In this document: piece after piece, positions 8,394-13,787 of the stretch | Numbering within the stretch: position 1 is the first letter of the stretch | Layout: every line of letters starts with the position of its first letter | Assembly: GCF_000611645.1 (NCBI RefSeq) | Contig: NW_014012145.1 | Coordinates: forward strand, 1 to 13,787 | DNA length: 13,787 nt | DNA from: Monoraphidium neglectum | Lineage: Eukaryota; Chlorophyta; Chlorophyceae; Sphaeropleales; Selenastraceae | Direction: 5' to 3' | Notes under the pieces: model-generated | Databases searched by the model: none | Told to the model about the DNA's origin: nothing | Seen by the model: the letters and a program-made list of their open reading frames with translations, nothing else | Position numbers and translations under genes: made by a program

Positions 8394-11300
8394 ATGGTAT
8401 CAAGCCTTGGCTCGTACGAGGTGAGCTCACGCCCTGGACCCGGAGAGTGCAGCCTGCAGCAGCCAATCGCAGCACATTTGCGTTATTTCCAGTGGTCGGA
8501 TGCACGTTATGCAGCTGGTGGGGACATTGTTTGTGGTCCAATCGGGCAGGGCCTTCCTGCGACGCATGCACGCCGCCATGGCGCGCCCCTGGGCACTCGG
8601 CGCGCTGCGATGCTGCACGGCTGGCACGAATCCTGTGCGCCTGCACGGGGCTGACGCGGGGGTCAGGCGGAGCTGCTGCGGCTCCTCTCCCGCCGCAGCT
8701 GGAGTGCGCTCGGCAAATGATCGCCAACGGCTCACCTCATCCCACAACCCAACAGCAGGGCCCGTGGATGCCGTCCCCAGCGCCGGCCTCCTGGACGGCG
8801 CCGGCCTCCGGCCCTCAGCAACCACAGCAGCAGCAGCGGCAGCAGGAGCAGCAACACGCCCCGCCGCCGGGCGCCGCCCCCGCCGGCGGCGGCGCCTGCG
8901 GCGGCACCGCCGCGGCGGCGGCCGCGCTCTCGCCCAGCTGGCGGCACGCGCAGGGGCCGGGGGCGGGGCTGCAGAACCTCGGGAACAGCTGCTTCATGAA
9001 TGCAGTGATCCAGGCGCTGACCTACCTGCCGCCCCTCGGCAACCTGTGCTTGTTCGGCGCGCACGCAAAGGCGTGCACCCTCGCCCCCGGCTCGTGTGTG
9101 CTGTGCAAACTAGAGACTCAAGTTGCGCGTCTGCTGCGGCGCGGCGCGTCGGCGGCGGGCGCGGCGGCGGCGGCAGCGGGCGGCGGCGGTGCAGGCGGAG
9201 GCGGGTTTGGGGCGGGCGCAGACTGCCCTGAGGCGCTGCACAGGGCTCTGCCCCTGCTCAATCGGTGGGTTGAGAGCTCGAGACTTGGACTGATAAATTG
9301 GCTAATGTTGGAAGAGCCACCCGGGCAGGCCGGCAGTGGCAGCACGGACGGACTCGGCCGCGGCAGGCAGCAGCAAGTGCTGCTCTGCTGGGTCGGCCGC
9401 TGGCTTCATGTCTCGCAAGCGCATTGCAGCAGCAGCAGCAAGTGCTGCAGTAGCAGTAGCAGCACTTGCTGCAATACGCTTGGGAGACGGCAAGCCCACC
9501 ACCGACCCAGCAGAGCAGCGGCGCACACACGACGAGCCGAGCCGCGGCCCCGCCCCCGCGGCTGCACACACGTCCGTGCGCTGGCCCGCCGCGACATCGC
9601 TCTCGCGCAACCCCCTCGCGCCCCCGCCCCTGCAGATCTTTCGTGCGCGGCAGGCAGGAGGACGCCCACGAGCTGCTGCGCTGCCTGGTGGACGCGTTGG
9701 AGCGCGACCTGCTGCGCCTCGAGGGCCGCTGGCAGCCGGGCGGGCGGCGGCTGCAGGTGCGCCGCGCCGCTACTCCCCGCCGCGCCGCGCCGCGACCCGC
9801 CGCGACCCGCCGCGACGCGCAGCGACGCGCCGCGCTTCCAGCCGGGCGGTCGGCGCGCGGCGGCCCGGCCGACGCGCCGGGCTCCGTCCAGCAAACGCGC
9901 CGCCTTCTGCGCGTCCTGCGCTGTGTGCCTGGCCTTATCTTTTCTTAAATCCTGTGAAGAAATGCTATATCTGAATGCCATGCGCTGCAACGCCCTGCCC
10001 TTGCAGTGCCCTGGGACCCTGGTGAATGTGCTGTTCCAGGGGGCAGTTCTCAACACAGTGGAGTGCCTGCAGTGCGGCCACCAGTCGAACACATGGGACC
10101 CCATTCAGGTGATTGCCTTGAGCCGCGCCGCACCCACCTCTACCCCGGCCCGCCCGCCCTTGAGCAGGCTGGACGAAGGCGCTCGGGTGGCAGGCGCAGC
10201 GCGGCGCCGCGCGCGTGGCTGCGCAGGCACATCCCAGGGGCCGCCTGGAACCCGCCTGTTCTGTCCGGGCTGTGCCAACGTCCATCATGTACTCTGTACT
10301 TTTGGTGCACTTTGCATACCAGGATGCCATACCTACCCATTCCATCACGGCCGTTCTGATTGTCAAACCTATCTCCAGGACCTGTCGCTGGAGATCGCGC
10401 GCGCGTCGTGCGTGGAGGACGCGCTGCGGCGCTTCACCGCGCCGGAGCAGCTGGACGGCGCAAACAAGTACAGGTGCGGGGGGGGGGGGACGGCAGCGAC
10501 AGCCTGTAAAGAGGGATGGGTTGCGGGGTGTTGGCGGGTTGCATGCCGCCTGTTGCACGCGCGCGGCCTCGGTGGGCGCGTCGCCGGAGAGGCGGCGGCG
10601 GCGGCGGAAGGGCCCCAGGTGCGAGGCCGCCTGCTGAGCCAGCATCGTATTTTTCGCGTCCGTTTCCTCATCGTCGCAGGTGTGAGGCGTGCAAGCGGCT
10701 CGTGGCGGCGCGCAAGCAGGTGCGGGCGGCAGCGCTTCGGGGCGAGCCAGCCGTGGCCACTCCATCCCTTTGCATCCCGGTCGCTGTTGCACTGGGTGGG
10801 TGCATGGCAGTGCATGCACCCGCGGCCGGCCTTGAAGGTCCACACCTGAGCTGGCCGCTTGAATTCGCACCGCCGTTGCGGCTCGCAAGCCGCCGGCCTT
10901 CTTCTGTGCTGGCGCCCGGCCCGCGTTTGCTTGCCTGTCGAGTGTTTGCATATGCACTCACAGCCGGGCGTCGCCGGGCGTAACCCCGTGGCCGCCCCAC
11001 CGCAGATGACGATATACGACGACCCCAACGTCTTAGTCATCCACCTGAAGCGCTTCGACGGCTTCCACGGCGGGAAGATCTCCGGCCACGTGGCCTTTGG
11101 GGACCAGCTGGATCTCACGCCCTACCTCTCGTGCCGCAAACGCAACGCGCGCCGCTGGCAGCGCTGCTGCGGCAGGGGCAGCGGCGGCAGCAGCGGCGGC
11201 GGCGCGGAGTGCAAGGGCTGCTTGGCGGCGGCCGCGGCGGCGGCGGGCGGCGGAGGCGGCGAGGGCGCGGGCGTGGGGCGCAGCGTGTACCGGCTGCACG

Positions 11301-12449
11301 GGGTGCTGGTGCACTCTGGGCTGAGCGCGACAAGCGGCCACTACTACTCTTTCGTGCGGGACGGGCTGCAGCCGGCGAACGGGTGGCACTGCGCCAACGA
11401 CAGCAGCATGTACAGGTGGGCGCAGGCTTTGGGCTGAGGGCTGTGGGCTATGGTGCTTTGATCTGAGTGCGGCAAACGCTGAAGATTTCCTCGTTTCTGC
11501 GGCTTGTTTCAGTTTTCGCAGCCGTGCTGCAAGCAGCGCGCTGCAGCGCTGCGGCTGCGCGGGCGCCGGGGCCACTCTCCCGCGGCGCCTGGCGTGCACG
11601 CGGCGTTGCAGGGCAAGCCTTGCACTCGGCGCGGGACCCCTTTTCCGACGGCCGCCACGGACGGCCCCTCGCCAGCGCTCCCTCTTCTCTCGACAAAACG
11701 CGTGCCGCACTCTTCTGAACGCCTCTGTTTCCCAGGGTTGCCTGGCGCAGCGTGCAGGAGCAGAGCGCCTACATGCTGTTCTACGTCCGCACCACCATGA
11801 AGCCGATCGCCGAGCTGCCCAAGCCGACAGAGGCCCCGGGCGTGCCGCCGGGGCCGGCAGCCGAGCGGCCGCCGGGCGCATCCCTGCCGGCGAAGCGGCC
11901 GGCGCCCATCGGGCCGCAGCTGCCGCCCGAGCTCGAGGCGAAGCGGCGGCGGGCGTCTGAGGACGGCGGCGGCGCCGGCGGCGGCGGCGGCGGCGTGTCG
12001 CGGGCGCCGATCGGGCCCGCGCTGCCGCCAGGGTGGAGCGGCGGCAACCACAGCGGCAGCGACGGCGAAGGCGACGGCGACGTCGGGGACGAGGTCCCAG
12101 CGGCGAGGCCGGCGTCCCCGTCGGCGGCGCACGGCGCGTTCAGCCGCGCAGCGGCTGGTGCGCTTACCAGTCAGCAGCAGCAGCAGGAGCAACCGGCGCG
12201 CGTCGGCGGCACGACGCGCATTGGGGGCCCGCCGCGGTTGGGGGGCCCCATCCGGCAGCTGCAGATCAAGCTGAAGCCCAAGGCAGCCGCCCCCAGCCAG
12301 CAGCAGCCGCTGCCACCCCAGCAGCAGCAGCACCAACAGCAGCACCAGCAGCAGCAGCAGCAAGCGGAGCGCCAGCCGCCCAGCTTGACGGCCGTGAAGG
12401 CGCCGGCCCCCTCGCCCGCGCCTCTTGCCGCGCCGCAGCCTGGCGCGGC

Positions 12450-12489
<40 letters not shown>

Positions 12490-12852
12490 ATGCCGCAGCC
12501 CTCCCCCGACCCCGCGCTCGCCGCGCTGCGCAGGGCGGCGGCGTCTGCGATCTTTGAAAAGATCAAAGGGGCGAGCGACGCGGTGGGCACCTTACTAGAC
12601 ATCGCCAGGGGCCGACACGCCCAGGGCCTCCCCCTCGCGCGGCCCAGCGAGATGGAAGCTTCCGAGCGGCTGCGGATCCAGCGGGCCGTCGGCAAGGCGG
12701 CCAACAGCGCGGGCGCGAACAGGCAGGCGTGGGCGTTCATGGAGGCGGCGCTCAATGGCGGGGACCCCCGGCTGGGGGCGTGGCGGGAGAGGGTCGAGGA
12801 GGAGGCGCGGGCGGAGGCGGCCGCGGGGCGGCGCGGCGCGGAGGGGCCGTGA
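8394..12852 (+). CDS. Ubiquitin-specific protease, USP36/42/UBP23-like (8 exons, about 825 aa)
   Basis: A cysteine protease of the C19 (USP) family that removes ubiquitin from proteins. Exons: 8394-8420, 8699-9264, 9636-9756, 10007-10108, 10379-10473, 10680-10719, 11006-11415 and 11736-12852 (TGA). All are GT...AG and frame-consistent, giving 825 aa. Catalytic Cys107 lies in GLQNLGNSCFMN. A USP36-type H131xxxC135 / C142xxC145 segment follows. The QEDAHE box is at 205-210, C258xxC261 and C305xxC308 form the zinc ribbon, VIHLKRF is at 328-334, His429 is in TSGHYYSFV and Asp449 in NDSS. The domain closes with AYMLFYVRT (465-473). Glu/Thr-to-Ser changes are minor (GNSC for GNTC). Inserts of Ala/Gly (about 160-183) and Cys/Gly/Ala (about 363-408) interrupt the domain. 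The N-terminus is Gln/Pro/Ala-rich. The tail (475-825) has two IGPxLPP motifs, poly-Gln and a 110-residue more ordered end. The exon 1 start is inferred from a strong donor (8421) and acceptor (8698); ATG 8717 is the alternative. Confidence 0.9.
9379..9519. repeat. Long imperfect inverted repeat (foldback) in protease intron 2
   Basis: Outer arms 9379-9396 and 9502-9519 are perfect 18-bp inverted copies (GCTGCTCTGCTGGGTCGG). Inner arms 9435-9447 and 9460-9472 are perfect over 13 bp (GCAGCAAGTGCTG) around a 12-nt loop. Between them the arms still match at most positions (blocks GGCTT, GTCTC, CAAGCG, ATTGCA), with one 9-nt bulge of extra GCA units on the left arm. The transcript would fold into a hairpin of about 140 nt. 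It lies wholly within the 371-bp intron 2. Confidence 0.85.
9780..9833. repeat. Short GC-rich tandem repeat in protease intron 3
   Basis: Degenerate tandem units of the CGCGACCCGC type repeat several times, all C/G with scattered A. They lie inside intron 3 and are probably replication slippage. Confidence 0.6.
12302..12364 (+). repeat. Interrupted CAG/CAC repeat coding for Gln/His-rich segment
   Basis: Within exon 8 of the protease, CAG triplets interrupted by CAC, CAA and CCx codons encode a Gln-rich segment with scattered His and Pro. This is part of the disordered tail. Confidence 0.85.
12451..12489 (+). repeat. (CAG)12-CAA repeat coding for poly-Gln (13 Gln)
   Basis: Twelve uninterrupted CAG triplets and one CAA encode Gln693-Gln705 in the tail of the protease, immediately before Met706. 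The pure codon run suggests recent slippage, so the length is probably polymorphic. Confidence 0.95.
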
Positions 12853-13049
12853 GGGCGCTTCGGGCGCGGGCGCGCGTATGCCCTGCAGCGAGCGTTGGGC
12901 AACTGAATTGTCGCGCGGGATGTTGCCCAGCTGGCGCGGCGCCCTGCAGGGGTGACTCAATCCGCGACCCGGGATGATCGCAGAGAAAAAGCACACACAA
13001 CCGGCGGCGGCGCTGGACGCGTCTGCATTCGAGCATGCACCGCATTCTT

Positions 13050-13097
13050 GCAGCGTTCCAGGCACGCAGAGCAGCGGGTTGAGCAGCGTTCCAGGCA
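13050..13097. repeat. Direct repeat (two 15-bp copies, 33-bp period)
   Basis: GCAGCGTTCCAGGCA occurs at 13050-13064 and 13083-13097, about one and a half units of a 33-bp tandem repeat in the protease 3' UTR. It is probably a local duplication. Confidence 0.8.
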
Positions 13098-13414
13098 GGA
13101 CAGCTGAAATTCTGAGAGTTTGCCGGCGGCGAGCCACGGCTGTGGTCGTGGCGAGCGGACCCGCGGCATGTTACCCCCTGCGAGTGTCGTGCGCTGTGCG
13201 TGCTGCGCGCAGGTTGACCCATTGTTCCAAGACCGAGGTGCTGGTGACTTTTGCTTCGCCCGACAACGGCTAGGAACACCCAGGCCCGGCTGGGCCGGGG
13301 GCGGCCCAAAAATGGCTGCACACCAAGCCTGGCATACCAAACCCAAACCGAATTTCCGTAATTCTCTGCTGTGTTTGTCTGGTCGAGGCCGGAGAGCCTA
13401 GTCGCGAGGCCGGC

Positions 13415-13419
13415 TGTAA
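13415..13419 (+). terminator. Candidate polyadenylation signal TGTAA for the ubiquitin protease
   Basis: TGTAA lies 563 nt past the protease stop codon and is the first copy of this motif on the plus strand after the stop. The implied 3' UTR length is usual for chlorophytes. Confidence 0.6.
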
Positions 13420-13642
13420 CTGAGACCCTTTGTTCAAGTTTACGCAGGCAGCAGGCATGGCGCGGCGCCACACACACCACAGAGGGCGGTGCGGGGGCGC
13501 CGCAAGGCAGCATGCAGCCGCAGGGCAAGGCCTCGCGAGACTGCAGGTCACAGGTCGCCTCTGACAAACGAGCCCGGCACTTTCCAGTGCTTTTTTGATC
13601 ACTGCCCCTTCTAGCTCCTCCTCACAAACCCTGACCAGCCGA

Positions 13643-13780
13643 TCAGTCGCCAAAGCAGTATATTCTGCTGGATATGTCCTTGACGAGCCACTGGAACCCC
13701 TCCAGCAGGCCGTCCCCCGTGTGAGCGCTGCACGCCACGATGCGCCAGTGGCGCTTGGCAATGTCTTTGAGGCCCAGGGC
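13643..13780 (-). CDS. ARL2: ARL2-type ADP-ribosylation factor-like GTPase, last exon only
   Basis: The minus-strand frame gives 45 residues and a TGA stop (13645-13643), beginning ALGLKDIAKRHW and ending DISSRIYCFGD. ARL2 (TITAN5 in Arabidopsis) is a small GTPase that works with tubulin cofactors in tubulin folding and microtubule function. The match is to the C-terminal helix region: CSAHTGDGLLEGFQWLV contains the G5 guanine-binding motif (SAxTG), and WLVKDISSRI is the characteristic ARL2 ending. The full protein is usually about 185 aa, so about one quarter is here. The sequence CTGCCAG just upstream (13787-13781) may be the intron acceptor, in which case the exon starts at 13780; otherwise the frame simply continues past the right edge. 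Other ARF/ARL members are less likely because of the SSRI ending. Confidence 0.85.
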   Translation of the reverse strand, partial: ALGLKDIAKRHWRIVACSAHTGDGLLEGFQWLVKDISSRIYCFGD

Positions 13781-13787
13781 CTGGCAG

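Larger units (their letters stand above)
12853..13642. other. Convergent 3' UTR region of the protease and ARL2 genes
   Basis: About 790 bp between two stop codons that face each other. The plus strand has a TGTAA signal at 13415. I found no TGTAA on the minus strand for ARL2 here, so its 3' UTR may use a variant signal or overlap the protease transcript. No credible coding frame is present. Confidence 0.6.

Noticed and set aside
9302..9974. Similar-looking predicted peptides on both strands around 9336-9560
   Set aside because: The resemblance arises because the two arms of the intron 2 foldback read alike on opposite strands. It is not a duplicated gene.
8447..10849. An apparent 800-codon plus-strand open frame
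   Set aside because: It starts at GTG inside intron 1 and runs through introns of the protease gene; only parts match the USP family. GC-rich introns lack stops, so the open frame is an artefact.
11033..12902. Long minus-strand open frames (282, 326 and 243 codons) opposite protease exons 7-8
   Set aside because: They are antisense shadows of a very GC-rich coding region; the plus-strand frame carries the clear catalytic motifs and tail.
1..13787. CRISPR array, insertion sequence or viral remnant
   Set aside because: There are no regularly spaced repeats with unique spacers, no transposase, integrase or capsid-like frames, and all recognised genes are ordinary eukaryotic nuclear genes.

Overview
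The window looks like a gene-dense, GC-rich stretch of nuclear DNA from a green alga (Chlorophyta). Four of the five genes have clear eukaryotic homology, every gene is cut by GT...AG introns of about 160-500 bp, there are long (GT)n/(CA)n microsatellites and alanine/glycine/glutamine-rich inserts, and the TGTAA polyadenylation motif typical of chlorophytes sits behind three genes. A Selenastraceae/Chlamydomonadales-type alga is my best guess, but this is inference. I see no prokaryotic operon, CRISPR array, rRNA or tRNA gene, and no intact transposon.

Layout. (1) Positions 30-1627, minus strand: the first five exons of V-type H+-ATPase subunit B; the gene runs off the left edge. (2) Positions 2798-4059, minus: a four-exon gene for a small predicted secretory protein of about 206 aa that I do not recognise. 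(3) Positions 5327-7896, minus: a seven-exon gene for spliceosomal U2 snRNP protein B'', with both RRMs complete; its first exon seems to code for only the initiator Met. (4) Positions 8394-12852, plus: an eight-exon, about 825-aa ubiquitin-specific protease of the USP36/UBP23 type, with the catalytic Cys-His-Asp and two CxxC pairs intact and a long Pro/Gln/Ala-rich tail. (5) Positions 13643-13780, minus: the last exon of an ARL2-type small GTPase that enters from the right edge.

The U2B'' and protease genes are head to head across about 500 bp and may share a promoter. The protease and ARL2 genes converge tail to tail. The lower-GC stretches 1628-2797 and 4060-5326 hold UTRs, promoters and two small hairpins, but nothing convincingly coding. 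The genes are unrelated housekeeping functions (vacuolar proton pump, pre-mRNA splicing, deubiquitination, small GTPase) and I see no joint pathway.

The points most worth a second look are a roughly 140-nt foldback in intron 2 of the protease, two (CA)n tracts that abut 3' splice sites in unrelated genes, the apparent AUG-only first exon of U2B'', and paired IGPxLPP motifs in the protease tail. Exon boundaries were found by reading frame, splice consensus and remembered family conservation, not by transcript evidence.
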